A DNA stretch of 64,000 bases from Flavobacterium sp. TR2. GTDB taxonomy: Bacteria > Bacteroidota > Bacteroidia > Flavobacteriales > Flavobacteriaceae. The stretch spans positions 2,852,001 to 2,916,000 of the forward strand of contig NZ_CP104307.1 of NCBI RefSeq assembly GCF_025252405.1, read 5' to 3'. The notes below the pieces were generated by a model. That model worked only from the letters and a program-made list of their open reading frames with translations. It had not been told where the DNA came from and did not search any database. Positions 17,677 to 27,074 of the stretch are shown piece after piece (the stretch's first letter is position 1; every line of letters starts with the position of its first letter). Both the position numbers and the translations under genes were made by a program.

Positions 17677-18717
17677 ATGAAAGAAGAAATAACTGCTTAT
17701 AATAATGTTTTAGAGTTAATAGGAAACACCCCCCTTATTAAGCTAAATAAAATTACCGAAGAGTTAGAAGGAAATTTTTACGCAAAGGTAGAAGCTTTCA
17801 ACCCAGGTCATTCCTCAAAAGATAGAATAGCGTTATATATTATTGAAGAAGCCGAAAGAAAAGGAATTCTTTCTCCGGGAGATACCATTATCGAAACCAC
17901 ATCTGGTAATACAGGATTTAGTTTAGCAATGGTAAGCATTATTAAAGGTTACAACTGTATATTAGCCGTAAGCTCAAAATCATCTAAGGATAAAATCGAT
18001 ATGTTGAGAAGTTTAGGCGCCAAAGTGTATGTCTGTCCGGCTCACGTTTCTGCAGATGATGAAAGATCTTATTATAATGTGGCAAAACGTTTGCACGAAG
18101 AAACAAAAGGTTCTGTCTACATTAATCAATATTTTAACCAATTAAATATTGATGCTCATTACAACACTACAGGTCCAGAGATTTGGGAACAAACAAAAGG
18201 ACAAATCACGCACTTAATTGCTTGCAGCGGAACAGGAGGGACTATCTCTGGAACTGCAAAATTCTTAAAAGAAAAAAATCCAAATATTAGAATCCTCGGA
18301 GTTGATGCTTTTGGATCTGTATTGAAAAAATACCACGAAACAAAAGAGTTTGACAGTAAAGAAATTTACCCTTATCGTATAGAAGGTCTTGGTAAAAACT
18401 TAATCCCGTCTGCTACAGATTTTGATATTATTGATAAATTCATGAAAGTAACCGACGAAGAAAGTGCCCACTCTGCAAGAGAAATCACTAGAAAAGAAGG
18501 TTTATTTGTTGGATATACTTCTGGAGCAGTAATGCAGGCTATTAAACAATATGCTGAAGAAGGCGAATTTACAAAAGACAGTAATATTATTGCCATTTTT
18601 CCAGATCATGGTTCTCGTTACATGAGTAAAGTATTCAGTGATGACTGGATGAACGAGCAAGGCTTCTTTGATAGCGTTAATGAAGAAGAAGCTCAAAAAA
18701 TTGAATTCGTAAAGTAG
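17677..18717 (+). CDS. PLP-dependent cysteine synthase family protein
   Basis: Fold-type II PLP enzyme related to O-acetylserine sulfhydrylase and cystathionine beta-synthase. I start it at the ATG at 17677 (346 residues), because the sequence [17 protein letters not shown] begins there; a longer frame from a TTG at 17617 lacks similarity. PLP lysine Lys48 lies in GHSSKDRIA, with [12 protein letters not shown] for substrate/cofactor phosphate and [15 protein letters not shown] for PLP phosphate. Whether it makes cysteine or cystathionine cannot be settled from sequence. TAAATTTG at 17621-17628 is a possible -7 promoter box in the short gap after the peptidase gene. Confidence 0.9.
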   Translation: MKEEITAYNNVLELIGNTPLIKLNKITEELEGNFYAKVEAFNPGHSSKDRIALYIIEEAERKGILSPGDTIIETTSGNTGFSLAMVSIIKGYNCILAVSSKSSKDKIDMLRSLGAKVYVCPAHVSADDERSYYNVAKRLHEETKGSVYINQYFNQLNIDAHYNTTGPEIWEQTKGQITHLIACSGTGGTISGTAKFLKEKNPNIRILGVDAFGSVLKKYHETKEFDSKEIYPYRIEGLGKNLIPSATDFDIIDKFMKVTDEESAHSAREITRKEGLFVGYTSGAVMQAIKQYAEEGEFTKDSNIIAIFPDHGSRYMSKVFSDDWMNEQGFFDSVNEEEAQKIEFVK

Positions 18718-18738
18718 CAATAGCACTTTTCAAAATAT

Positions 18739-18771
18739 AAAACTCCATTCGTATTTTTCGAATGGAGTTTT
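18739..18771 (+). terminator. terminator of the cysteine-synthase-family gene
   Basis: 13-bp perfect stem AAAACTCCATTCG / CGAATGGAGTTTT (18739-18751, 18759-18771), 7-base loop and a T-run, 22 bases after the stop codon. Confidence 0.9.
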
Positions 18772-19061
18772 TTTTATTTAGCTTTTTAGGAAATTTTATT
18801 TTTATAAAAGTAAAAAAAAATATGGGTTCGCTGAGTAAGCTGTATTTATACGTAAGAAATTATGATTTTTATTGATTATAATTTATTTATTTTGTGAAAT
18901 TTATGAATTTTGGTAAATGCGTTTGCTAGTAAAATGATCAAAAAATGTTGTTTTAACGAGTTTTTAGGTCAGTTGTCGGAAATATTTTTGCTCCAAATCG
19001 TAATAATCTAGTTTTGAGGTATTAAAATAACATAGTTGTTTAATCCCTAAAATCTACTATT
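18772..19061. other. gene-free stretch before the first LamG gene
   Basis: AT-rich DNA with no ORF. The only recognisable signal is the promoter at 18987-19016. With the terminator just upstream, the gene-free span is 344 bases. Confidence 0.5.
18987..19016 (+). promoter_or_regulatory. promoter of the first LamG gene
   Basis: TTTG (18987-18990), an 18-base spacer and TAGTTTTG (19009-19016) match the Bacteroidota -33/-7 consensus. The expected transcript would have a leader of about 40 bases before the ATG at 19062. Confidence 0.5.
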
Positions 19062-19961
19062 ATGAAAAAATTACTACTAACAGTATTGTTTGTAAGTTAT
19101 TTGAATGTGAACGCTCAAACACCGATTCAGGAATTTAACTTTAATGGAACTTTAAACAATACTGCAAACACGACTTCATTTATTGGTGCCAACAATTTTG
19201 TAGCTGACAGAGCAGGAGCTATAAAAGGAGCACAACGATTAAATAATAAAGCTCTAGAAGCTGTAATCGATGATTTGCCTCAAGGAAAAAGCGCCAGAAC
19301 AATTAGTATCTGGGTGAAATTTAATGATATTTCAAACGCAAACTATATTTGGGGTTATGGAAATCCTCTTAATGCGCAATATTGCGGCTTATTACAGCAA
19401 GGAACAAGCACTTCTAACTCGGATTTAAGTTTAGCGGCTTGGGGAGCTTCTAATGATGTTATTGTTTCTGCGCCTCTTGAAAAGAATATTTGGTATAACT
19501 ATACCATTACTTATGAAGGCACTATTTCTAAAATATATCGAGACGGCAAATTGTTGAAATATCTAGAAGGTATGACAAGATTTACTCACGGAAATATTTT
19601 TAGATTGGGCGAAATAAACACAATGGTTGGGATCAATGCTGATATAGATGATCTGAAGATTTATGATGTGGCTTTAACGCCAGATCAGGTAAAAGAGCTG
19701 TATGATAACGAAAAGGTTGCTAATTTGCCTTCTAAAGCAGTTGTGGAAAATAAAACCGTAAAAACAGCTGTTAAAGCAAAAGCAGCAAACGAAACTATTA
19801 TTGCTTCGAACGAAGTTAATGGTACCCTTAAAAACGTAGAAGTTTATTCGCAGGGGCAAAAAATTGTGGGAAGTAACGCAGCAAACATAAGCGATCTGCC
19901 AGAAGGCACTTATTTATTGAAAATTACCAGTACTCCATCAAAAAAAATTACCTCAAAATAA
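19062..19961 (+). CDS. secreted LamG-like domain protein with short sorting-type C-terminus
   Basis: 299 residues: signal peptide MKKLLLTVLFVSYLNVNAQ, then a LamG/concanavalin-like jelly roll (about 25-220; ARTISIWVKFNDIS, WYNYTITYEGTISKIYRDGKLL, INADIDDLKIYDVALTPDQVKELY, the usual Laminin_G_3 pattern), a Lys/Ala/Val-rich linker and a C-terminal strand pair VEVYSQGQKIVGSNAANISDLPEGTYLLKI. The end resembles the last part of the type IX secretion sorting domain but lacks its first strands, so secretion by that route is uncertain. It is a paralogue of the gene at 21431; the two bracket a DUF481 gene. Ligand unknown, probably carbohydrate or adhesin-like. Confidence 0.85.
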   Translation: MKKLLLTVLFVSYLNVNAQTPIQEFNFNGTLNNTANTTSFIGANNFVADRAGAIKGAQRLNNKALEAVIDDLPQGKSARTISIWVKFNDISNANYIWGYGNPLNAQYCGLLQQGTSTSNSDLSLAAWGASNDVIVSAPLEKNIWYNYTITYEGTISKIYRDGKLLKYLEGMTRFTHGNIFRLGEINTMVGINADIDDLKIYDVALTPDQVKELYDNEKVANLPSKAVVENKTVKTAVKAKAANETIIASNEVNGTLKNVEVYSQGQKIVGSNAANISDLPEGTYLLKITSTPSKKITSK

Positions 19962-20063
19962 ATGGTTCTTTACTTTGTTTTTAAATGTTAGTTAGTTTTT
20001 ATTGCGTAAGCAATTGGGTTTTTGGAATAGTAAGGAAAGCTTTCTGTCTTCAGAAGGCTTTTT

Positions 20064-21083
20064 TTAATCTAATTTCCATCCAAAAGTAGTCTGAAAAACA
20101 TAATCATCTTTTGATGCGCCTTCTTTTGGCTTATTGTCATAGTTGTAGATAAATGATAGCTTGATAAAAAAGTCTAATGGCAAGTCGTATTTGGTATCTA
20201 CAGAAAAATCGGTACGAATCCTTTTGCTTTCTGTTAAGCTCGGAAAGAAATTCACTTTAGACTGAATGCTAAAATCGCCAATATCATATAAATTAAGGTC
20301 ACTGCCCAAAAACAACTCCAAACTTTTATTCGCTTCTGGCATTTCTGTAAAGCGCTCATGGTTAAAAGATAATCCCGAAGCAATTCCCCAGTATTTTTTG
20401 TTGCTGTGTATGAGGTATTTTCCGTAGCCTGCTTTTGAAACTATACGGATATCAATGTCTTGCTCGGTATTTTTTAAAGTTACAATCGATAGCGGAATAA
20501 AATAATCTTTTGGGAGCAAATGGATATAGCTTAAATCAGTGTCAATCCTTCTAATAGGATCGCTGTCATCTTGTACAGACTGGATCTGCTTATATGTGGC
20601 AGTTCCGTACCATTTTTTGGCAGTGTAGCCTAGATTTACATTTATAGTTAATTGCTGTAAATTTTGTGCTTTGGTTAATTTAATGCCCGCATCAAAACTA
20701 GCGTCAAGTCTGTGCCAAAAATTATTGTCTACAGGTCTTATGCCAACAATATCGCTTAGGTCAATAATGCTTTTAGTTTGGGTTTCAATATTAGTGATCT
20801 CGCATTTATCAGGAGTTTTGGTTTTTGTAATTTTTCCGTTTAGCAAACTGCCATTGGAAAGGTTGATAATATGAATCCTTTCGGAGCCAATGCTTTTAAC
20901 GTGTTTCCATTCCACTTTAAAATCTTCTTTGCTGTAATCGGTTTCTATTTGTACGACACCTTTGTTCATTGTTTTTATTTCGCCAACAATGATATCGTTG
21001 TTTTTGAGTACAAGAGTATCAGAAATCTGTGCACTGATTTTTAAGAAAGATAAAAGAAAAAATAGGAGTAAGGTTTTCTTCAT
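20064..21083 (-). CDS. DUF481 family outer-membrane protein
   Basis: 339 residues with a signal peptide (MKKTLLLFFLLSFLKISAQ). The first part is a small beta domain built of repeating strands (LVLKNNDIIVGEIKTMNKGVVQIETDYSKEDFKVEWKHVKSI), like SH3-type repeats in related proteins. From about residue 130 it becomes a DUF481 beta-barrel (YdiY-like, salt-induced outer-membrane protein family) with alternating amphipathic strands, ending in the aromatic VFQTTFGWKLD. Function unknown. It lies convergent with the first LamG gene and divergent from the second. Confidence 0.82.
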   Translation of the reverse strand: MKKTLLLFFLLSFLKISAQISDTLVLKNNDIIVGEIKTMNKGVVQIETDYSKEDFKVEWKHVKSIGSERIHIINLSNGSLLNGKITKTKTPDKCEITNIETQTKSIIDLSDIVGIRPVDNNFWHRLDASFDAGIKLTKAQNLQQLTINVNLGYTAKKWYGTATYKQIQSVQDDSDPIRRIDTDLSYIHLLPKDYFIPLSIVTLKNTEQDIDIRIVSKAGYGKYLIHSNKKYWGIASGLSFNHERFTEMPEANKSLELFLGSDLNLYDIGDFSIQSKVNFFPSLTESKRIRTDFSVDTKYDLPLDFFIKLSFIYNYDNKPKEGASKDDYVFQTTFGWKLD

Positions 21084-21430
21084 ATTTAAGTCTATTTCTT
21101 TGATTGCCAGCTGGTACTGTTAAAGTTAGAAATAAAAATGCAAAGTCGGGTAGAATCATAAAAAAATCCTGATTTTGCGGGAATCAATCCTGTAAGCAAT
21201 TAGGAGTATGGATGAAGGTTTTTTTTAAAGAATGCCATTTGCACCGTAAAGGTGTTTTTGTGAGAATTATGTATTTGTGTGTAGGAATTGTTTGGATATG
21301 CTGAATTTAAATTATAGTTTTAACAAATTTTGTAAAAATAATAAATGAAATTTTGAAATTGTAAAACTTGATTTTTACAATAAACAGCTATTTGCCTTAT
21401 ACCAAAACGATTCTGATAAAAGTTATGATT
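21084..21430. other. gene-free divergent region
   Basis: 347 bases between the DUF481 start and the second LamG start. Several AAATTTTG-like boxes occur near 21325-21355, but none is a clean TAnnTTTG with a -33 partner. No repeat or ORF is seen. Confidence 0.4.
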
Positions 21431-22336
21431 ATGAAAAAAATATTACTCACTTTAATGTTTGTAAATTTTTTAACTGCTAATGCGCAAAATCCTGTACAGG
21501 AGTTTGGTTTCAACGGAAATTTAAATAGTACTGATAATGCTATTTCTTTTTTAGGTGCCCCAATTTTTGTAAACGACAGAATGGGAAATCCTAAAAGTGC
21601 TTTGAGACTTGCCAATAAAGCTTATCAGGCAGTAGTGGGAGAGCTTCCTCAGGATAATAAGCCCAAAACAATATCGATTTGGGTAAAATTTAATGCCGTA
21701 AATATTCCTAATTATATCTTTGGCTATGGTGCAGCAATAAACGGACAATATTTCGGATTGGTGCAGCAGCCAGTGTCTGGAAACAATGCAGATTTGAGTT
21801 TAGTAGGTTGGGGAGACGCCAATAATGTAATTGTATCAGTGCCTTTAGTAAAGGAGGTTTGGTATTTTTATAGTGTGACTTATGACGGAAATGTTTCAAA
21901 AATTTACCGAAATGGCGAATTGTTAAAAGCTGTCGAAGGAATTCAGCGTTCGGCTAAAGGATATATTTTGAATCTGGGAAAATTAAATGCCTCAACCAGT
22001 ATCAATGCAGATATTGACGATTTAAGGCTGTATAGTGTTGCCATGACAGACGAACAGGTTAGGGAAGCGTATAATAGCTCGAAGCCACACGGCGTGGCAG
22101 TTGCTGAAAGTATCCCTGTTTCAAGTCCTGCGGTTTCAAATGTGCCCAAAAAGGCTGTCGCAACTCCTGTGAAAGCATCTGCACCCGCGGCAGCTCCTGT
22201 TGAAACCAACAAAAGCGGTAAAATTATTGAAGTATTTTCGCAAGGAAGACAAATAATGGGAACAAATGCTTCTAATATTACTGATTTGCCCGAAGGGACT
22301 TACTTAATCAAGGTAATCAATTCGAATAAAAAATAG
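21431..22336 (+). CDS. secreted LamG-like domain protein, paralogue of 19062-19961
   Basis: 301 residues from the ATG at 21431; an upstream alternative start would add a non-signal-like extension. Signal peptide MKKILLTLMFVNFLTANAQ, LamG-like domain (about 25-220) matching its neighbour almost segment by segment (KTISIWVKFNAVN, SVTYDGNVSKIYRNGELLK, INADIDDLRLYSVAMTDEQVREAY), a longer Ala/Pro/Val linker and the same C-terminal block VFSQGRQIMGTNASNITDLPEGTYLIKV. The linker has diverged most. Probably arose by local gene duplication around the DUF481 gene. Confidence 0.85.
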   Translation: MKKILLTLMFVNFLTANAQNPVQEFGFNGNLNSTDNAISFLGAPIFVNDRMGNPKSALRLANKAYQAVVGELPQDNKPKTISIWVKFNAVNIPNYIFGYGAAINGQYFGLVQQPVSGNNADLSLVGWGDANNVIVSVPLVKEVWYFYSVTYDGNVSKIYRNGELLKAVEGIQRSAKGYILNLGKLNASTSINADIDDLRLYSVAMTDEQVREAYNSSKPHGVAVAESIPVSSPAVSNVPKKAVATPVKASAPAAAPVETNKSGKIIEVFSQGRQIMGTNASNITDLPEGTYLIKVINSNKK

Positions 22337-22347
22337 CCGTAATAAAA

Positions 22348-22372
22348 AAGCCTTTCAGATTTTGAAAGGCTT
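22348..22372. terminator. terminator between LamG gene and small lipoprotein gene
   Basis: 10-bp perfect stem AAGCCTTTCA / TGAAAGGCTT (22348-22357, 22363-22372), 5-base loop, A-run before and T-rich DNA after; it serves two convergent genes. Confidence 0.85.
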
Positions 22373-22377
22373 CTGCA

Positions 22378-22587
22378 TTATTTTTTCTTCTGCTGCCCTG
22401 GTGCGTAAGCTTTGGCACTTTGGTCCCCATTCATTTTTTTGGCTTGCCCTGGCGGTATTTTTTTACCCGATGGAGCAGGTGTGTAAGTGTGAGTGTGCGT
22501 ATGCGTGCTACAGCTGATTACACTTAATACTAAGAACAAAAGAACTAGTACTACTACAGCAATTCGTGTGATTTTTGATGTCTGCAT
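22378..22587 (-). CDS. small lipoprotein with His/Thr repeat
   Basis: 69 residues from the ATG at 22587. A hydrophobic signal (ITRIAVVVLVLLFLVLSVI) ends in a lipobox VISC, so the mature lipoprotein starts at Cys28. Directly after it comes an alternating THTHTHTYT stretch, then a basic PPGQAKK...SAKAYAPGQQKKK tail. Short proteins with a PPGQAKK/YAPGQ pattern recur in Bacteroidota and are sometimes labelled quinol oxidase subunit 4, a name I would not trust. The His run could bind metal, but this is speculation. Confidence 0.65.
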   Translation of the reverse strand: MQTSKITRIAVVVLVLLFLVLSVISCSTHTHTHTYTPAPSGKKIPPGQAKKMNGDQSAKAYAPGQQKKK

Positions 22588-22720
22588 TTTAAGTTTTAAA
22601 TTTAATTTGAGGTGTTGCAAATATAATCGAAATGTTGTCTTTAGAGCTATCGAACCTCAGTTTAAAATGAGTTCAAATAATGATTTAAATATTTTCTGAG
22701 AGCAATTTTCCCAAAATAAA

Positions 22721-22750
22721 AAAGCTCCAGTCGAGAAGATCTGGAGCTTT
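22721..22750 (-). terminator. terminator of the yebC-family gene
   Basis: 10-bp perfect stem AAAGCTCCAG / CTGGAGCTTT (22721-22730, 22741-22750) with a 10-base loop, preceded by an A-run giving the U-tract on the minus strand. Confidence 0.8.
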
Positions 22751-22771
22751 AAATATATTTTCAAAGAAAGA

Positions 22772-23485
22772 CTATTCTTCTTTCATTGTATGATAAACGT
22801 TCATTACGTCATCATCTTCTTCGATTTTTTCAATCAATTTCTCAACGTCAGCAATTTGAGCCTCAGTTAATTCTTTTGTGATTTGCGGAATACGCTCAAA
22901 ACCAGAAGATAAAATTTCTAGGCCTCTGTTTTCCAATTCTTTTTGCAAAGCTCCGAAACTTCCAAAAGGAGCATAGATTAAGATTCCGTCTTCGTCTTCA
23001 AAAACTTCCTCGGCACCAAAATCAATTAATTCTAATTCTAATTCTTCAGCATCGATGCCATCTTTTGCAATTCTGAAGTTGCAAGTGTGGTCAAACATAA
23101 ACTCAACAGAACCTTGAGTTCCCATTGTTCCGTTACATTTATTGAAATAACTGCGGATGTTAGCTACAGTTCTATTGTTGTTATCAGAAGCAGTTTCAAT
23201 TAAGATAGCAATTCCGTGAGGAGCATATCCTTCAAACAAAATTTCTTTATAGTTGGCAGTGTCTTTATTGCTTGCATTTTTAATCGCGCGCTCAACATTG
23301 TCCTTAGGCATATTAGCCGCTTTTGCATTTTGTATAACAGCTCTTAATCTAGAATTGGCGTCTGGGTTTGGTCCGCCTTCTTTAACAGCCATTACGATAT
23401 CTTTACCAATTCTGGTAAATGTTTTGGCCATTGCTGACCAACGTTTCATTTTTCTTCCTTTTCTAAATTCGAACGCTCTTCCCAT
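22772..23485 (-). CDS. YebC/PmpR family protein
   Basis: 237 residues, full-length YebC. The N-terminus GRAFEFRKGRKMKRWSAMAKTFTRIGKDI is the Bacteroidota form of the conserved start. Conserved blocks NMPKDNVERAIK, YEGYAPHG-type (here FEGYAPHGIAI), DNNNRTVANIRSYFNKCNG and SVEFMFDH follow. The C-terminal part is acidic. The family was long annotated as a transcriptional regulator; recent work on relatives supports a role in ribosome function. Its promoter is visible at 23509-23538. Confidence 0.92.
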   Translation of the reverse strand: MGRAFEFRKGRKMKRWSAMAKTFTRIGKDIVMAVKEGGPNPDANSRLRAVIQNAKAANMPKDNVERAIKNASNKDTANYKEILFEGYAPHGIAILIETASDNNNRTVANIRSYFNKCNGTMGTQGSVEFMFDHTCNFRIAKDGIDAEELELELIDFGAEEVFEDEDGILIYAPFGSFGALQKELENRGLEILSSGFERIPQITKELTEAQIADVEKLIEKIEEDDDVMNVYHTMKEE

Positions 23486-23508
23486 TTCTAATTTTTAGTT
23501 TTGTGATG

Positions 23509-23538
23509 CAAAAATACGGTTTTCCTAATTTTTACAAA
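23509..23538 (-). promoter_or_regulatory. promoter of the yebC-family gene
   Basis: On the minus strand TTTG (23538-23535), an 18-base spacer and TATTTTTG (23516-23509) match the Bacteroidota -33/-7 consensus, 24 bases before the ATG. Confidence 0.5.
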
Positions 23539-23579
23539 AACAAAATTGTTCTTTTTTGTTTCAGGTTTCTGGCTTAAAA

Positions 23580-23762
23580 TTACTCTGGTTGTGTTAAGTT
23601 TAACTGCAAAGAACGCTAAGGTTTGCGCAAAGCACGCAAGGAAATTTTAAGTTAAGCTATAAAGTAAAAAGTTCACAAAGCATACAAATAGAACTTTGCT
23701 TCCAATAGCTATCGACATTGCGGTAAAAAAAACTTAGAATCTTAGCGGCTAAAAAAAAATAT
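23580..23762. repeat. degenerate CTTTGCG/GCAAAG-type intergenic repeat
   Basis: The gap after the S41 protease gene contains phrases such as AACTGCAAAGAACGCTAAGG, GCGCAAAGCACGCAAGG, AATAGCTATCGACATTGCGG and AACTTAGAATCTTAGCGGC. They resemble the repeats at 30000-30200, 32150-32310 and 33000-33100. It seems to be a decayed copy of that family; no ORF is present. Confidence 0.45.
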
Positions 23763-25793
23763 TTACTTCCCGTTAAACTCATTAATGATATTTACGGCTT
23801 CGTTGAGGTACGGATTTGTTTTAAGGTTATCCATTTGATATTGGTTAATCGTTTTATCATTTGGATAAGCGCCTAAAAGAAACTGATTCACACTAGAATT
23901 GTAAACATCAAGCGGATTGTTTTCATCATTAAACGTATTGATTTCTGTCCAAAGAGCGCTTAAAGTCTTTTTCTGCGTGAAAACCGCATCCAATGTCAGC
24001 GGAATCTCAGCTTTAGGAGCATTTACAAGCTGGTCTATTTTAGAGTTGATTTTTTTAATATTATTGAAAAAGTAATTGTCTGACAATCTTGCTGAACTGT
24101 TTTTAGCAATTTTGTCGATCAAATTTCGCTTGACATACGTTTTGTATTTTAAGAAAGGCTCGATACTGTCGTTTTTTATGGCCGTCGGAAAATCGCTTTC
24201 CTTCTGATAAACATCTTCATAAAATTCAGGAAGCACCACATCTGGTTTTACGCCAATATACTGGTGGCTTTTGCCGGTAATTCTATAAAATTTATTGATT
24301 GTAATTTTTAAGAAATCCGTATTTTTTTCTTCGTCAAGCGGAAGAATGGTTTGCATTGTCGCTTTTCCAAGTGTATTGCTTCCCAGCAAAAGCGCACGAT
24401 TATAATCTTGCATGATAGAAGAGAAAAATTCGCTGGCCGAGGCCGTATTGCTATTTACCAAAACTACAATTGGCCCTCTGTAAATCACTCCCTTGAAAGG
24501 ATCGTTAATTACAGACTTCTCTTTTTTATTGTCAATTACAATCGAAAGAGGGCCGTAATCTACAAACATTCCAGCCAGTTTTATGGCCTCTTCCATCGAG
24601 CCTCCGCCATTGTCAATAAGATCAATAACAAGGCCTTGTATGCTGTCTCTCTGCAATTTTATCACCTCTCGAGCCACATCATCTGCGCATCCTTTTCTGC
24701 TGTTGCCGTCAAGATCTGCATAGAAGCTCGGAATTTTCACGTACCCAATTTTGCTGTCTTTGCCAATGATGAAACTAAAAACCGAATTTTCTTCATCTTT
24801 CATCATCTGTTTTTCAATATAAACATCAAAACTTTTTCCCGAATTACGTTTTAAGGTCAGCGTAATATGTTTGTTGTTTTCTGATAAAATCATAGATGAT
24901 ATAGATTCTAACGAAGCGCACGAAACCAAAAGCGTTTCTTTCTGATTGGAAATCGAGATAATCTGATCGCCTTTTTTTACTTGTCCTGTCTGATACGCTG
25001 GTCCGTTTGGATCTACCTCATCAATAATGATTTCGTTCTTTTCGTTGAGGTTTACCGTCATTCCAAGCGACAAATGTTCTTTTGATAAAGAAGCAACAAA
25101 ACTGGTTTTAGAATCATCGCTAAAATAAGCTGTATGCGGGTCAAAATACGTGCAGAAAAAATTGTATAGTTTTTCGTCCTGTTTAGAGCTAGCATCTATC
25201 AATGTGCTAAAACGGCAAATTTCGTTGGTAAGAATTTGATTTTTTGAAACCTGCTCAATCGATTTGAAATTGGTTTTTAAAGAGTCTAAATTTTCGCTCA
25301 TTTCGGCAATATTGTCCAAAATCTGGTAGCGCAATTTCTTTGTCCATACTTTTTCCAGATCTTCTTTCTTTAAATAGAAGGCAAAAGATTTTTTATAAAA
25401 GCGAATAGTGTCTTTTTTAGTGTAATCGATCGGGATGGTCTTAATTTTTTCTAGGACATTTTTAGTGCGTATTAGACCATTTACATATTTAGCTTTTATA
25501 TCAGTAAGAAAACTGCAGTCATTCTTTAGGATCATATCGTCAAGATTGTAGCGATATTTCTCAGCTATTTCATCATATTCGCTCTTAAAAAAGATATTGC
25601 GAGAAGGGTCAAGTTCGTTAATTAAATTGTCAAAAACGAACACAGATAAGCTGTCATCAACGGGTTTAGGTCTAAGATGCTCTGCTTGAATAAGCGCATT
25701 TATTTTGTTTAATATTTCACAAGTTTCTGCGCTGTTTTGACCAAATGATAGTGTTGATGTCAGCAAAAAAAGGAGTAGTGAAATCTTTTTCAT
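23763..25793 (-). CDS. S41 family C-terminal processing peptidase (Prc-like)
   Basis: 676 residues from the ATG at 25793, where a signal peptide begins (MKKISLLLFLLTSTLSFGQ); an ATG seven codons upstream would bury it. Order: helical N-terminal domain (about 30-230), PDZ domain (about 235-320; HLSLGMTVNLNEKNEIIIDEV, GDQIISISNQ), then the S41 catalytic domain with GYVKIPSFYAD, VIDLIDNGGGSMEEAI, and the catalytic Ser in SNTASASEFFSS and Lys in SNTLGKATMQT. It is shorter than E. coli Prc but has the same order. By family it trims or degrades envelope proteins. Confidence 0.88.
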   Translation of the reverse strand: MKKISLLLFLLTSTLSFGQNSAETCEILNKINALIQAEHLRPKPVDDSLSVFVFDNLINELDPSRNIFFKSEYDEIAEKYRYNLDDMILKNDCSFLTDIKAKYVNGLIRTKNVLEKIKTIPIDYTKKDTIRFYKKSFAFYLKKEDLEKVWTKKLRYQILDNIAEMSENLDSLKTNFKSIEQVSKNQILTNEICRFSTLIDASSKQDEKLYNFFCTYFDPHTAYFSDDSKTSFVASLSKEHLSLGMTVNLNEKNEIIIDEVDPNGPAYQTGQVKKGDQIISISNQKETLLVSCASLESISSMILSENNKHITLTLKRNSGKSFDVYIEKQMMKDEENSVFSFIIGKDSKIGYVKIPSFYADLDGNSRKGCADDVAREVIKLQRDSIQGLVIDLIDNGGGSMEEAIKLAGMFVDYGPLSIVIDNKKEKSVINDPFKGVIYRGPIVVLVNSNTASASEFFSSIMQDYNRALLLGSNTLGKATMQTILPLDEEKNTDFLKITINKFYRITGKSHQYIGVKPDVVLPEFYEDVYQKESDFPTAIKNDSIEPFLKYKTYVKRNLIDKIAKNSSARLSDNYFFNNIKKINSKIDQLVNAPKAEIPLTLDAVFTQKKTLSALWTEINTFNDENNPLDVYNSSVNQFLLGAYPNDKTINQYQMDNLKTNPYLNEAVNIINEFNGK

Positions 25794-25942
25794 AAATGGA
25801 AATTCGTGGTTCATGATTAAAGTTACACTAATTTTTTTACAAAATGTAGTATTTTTAGCAAAATATCGACAACCAAAAGTATTTAAACGTTAAACGAACA
25901 ATCGGTAAATAATTTAACCTGAATCTGCTTATTTTAAAGCAA

Positions 25943-25974
25943 AAAAAATGCGTTACAGTTGTAACGCATTTTTT
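25943..25974 (-). terminator. terminator of gcvT
   Basis: 14-bp perfect stem (25943-25956, 25961-25974) around an AGTT loop, core TGCGTTAC / GTAACGCA, flanked by A and T runs, 17 bases after the gcvT stop. Confidence 0.92.
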
Positions 25975-25991
25975 AAACTATAAAGTAAAAA

Positions 25992-27074
25992 TTATTTCTT
26001 GTAAAACGGTAATTTAACCACTTTTGCAGGAACATCATTTTTTCTGATTCTGATAAAAATATCGCTATCAACCGCACTGTTAGGAGTTGTAACGTATCCT
26101 AAACCAATTCCTTTATTCATAGAAGGAGACATAGTTCCAGAAGTCACAATTCCGATCACTGCTCCTGAACCATCAACAATTTCGTAATCATGTCTTGGCA
26201 CAGCACGTTCTTGCATTTCAAAAGCAATTAATTTTCTAGCAACTCCAGCTTCTTTCTGTTTTTTAAGAGCTTCAGAATTGGTAAAATCTTTAGTAAATTT
26301 TGTGATCCATCCTAAACCAGCTTCAAGCGGAGAAGTAGTATCGTTAATATCGTTTCCGTATAGGCAGAATCCCATTTCTAGACGTAAAGTATCGCGAGCG
26401 GCAAGACCAATTGGCTTAATGCCAAAAGAAGCACCGGCTTCAAAAACCTTGTTCCAGATAGCCTCTGCATCTGCATTTTTGCAATAAATCTCAAATCCGC
26501 CAGAACCAGTGTATCCAGTTGCAGAAATGATAACATCGCTAAAACCTGCAAAATCAGCTACTTCAAAATGGTAATATGTAATTGCAGACAAATCAATAGA
26601 AGTCAAAGACTGCATAGCTTCAACTGCTTTTGGTCCTTGAATTGCCAATAAAGAATATTCGTCAGAAAGATTCTTCATTTCAACTCCCAAATCATTGTGA
26701 GACGAAATCCAGTTCCAATCTTTTTCAATATTAGAAGCATTTACAACCAGTAAATACTCTTCCTCTTTCATTTTATAAATAATCAAATCGTCAACAATTC
26801 CGCCTTCATTATTAGGAAGACAAGAATATTGAGCTCTTCCAATTGTCAAAGTCGATGCGTCGTTTGAAGTTACTTTCTGAATCAAAGCCAAAGCATTTGG
26901 ACCTGTCAGCAAAAATTCACCCATGTGAGAAACGTCAAAAACGCCGACACCATTACGAACCGTTTCGTGTTCAGCATTAACGCCTTCGTAAGTAATAGGC
27001 ATATTATAACCCGCAAAAGGAAGCATTTTTGCTCCTAAACCTTCATGTATGTGCGTAAGCGCAGTATTTTTCAT
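25992..27074 (-). CDS. gcvT: glycine cleavage system aminomethyltransferase (T-protein)
   Basis: 360 residues, the normal length. T-protein transfers the methylene group from aminomethyl-lipoyl-H to tetrahydrofolate, releasing ammonia. Family signatures include the start [45 protein letters not shown], the substrate-aspartate region, [15 protein letters not shown] and [20 protein letters not shown]. gcvH and gcvP are not adjacent. CAAATCTA at 27100-27107 reads TAGATTTG on the minus strand, a possible -7 promoter box 26 bases before the ATG. Confidence 0.96.
   Translation of the reverse strand: MKNTALTHIHEGLGAKMLPFAGYNMPITYEGVNAEHETVRNGVGVFDVSHMGEFLLTGPNALALIQKVTSNDASTLTIGRAQYSCLPNNEGGIVDDLIIYKMKEEEYLLVVNASNIEKDWNWISSHNDLGVEMKNLSDEYSLLAIQGPKAVEAMQSLTSIDLSAITYYHFEVADFAGFSDVIISATGYTGSGGFEIYCKNADAEAIWNKVFEAGASFGIKPIGLAARDTLRLEMGFCLYGNDINDTTSPLEAGLGWITKFTKDFTNSEALKKQKEAGVARKLIAFEMQERAVPRHDYEIVDGSGAVIGIVTSGTMSPSMNKGIGLGYVTTPNSAVDSDIFIRIRKNDVPAKVVKLPFYKK

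Noticed and set aside
24351..24854. 167-codon plus-strand ORF opposite the S41 protease
   Set aside because: Antisense to the catalytic domain including the active-site Ser and Lys; no start context or family resemblance.
25815..25991. Glycine riboswitch near gcvT
   Set aside because: The regions on both sides of gcvT show only a terminator, a possible -7 box and AT-rich DNA; no conserved aptamer core is recognisable.
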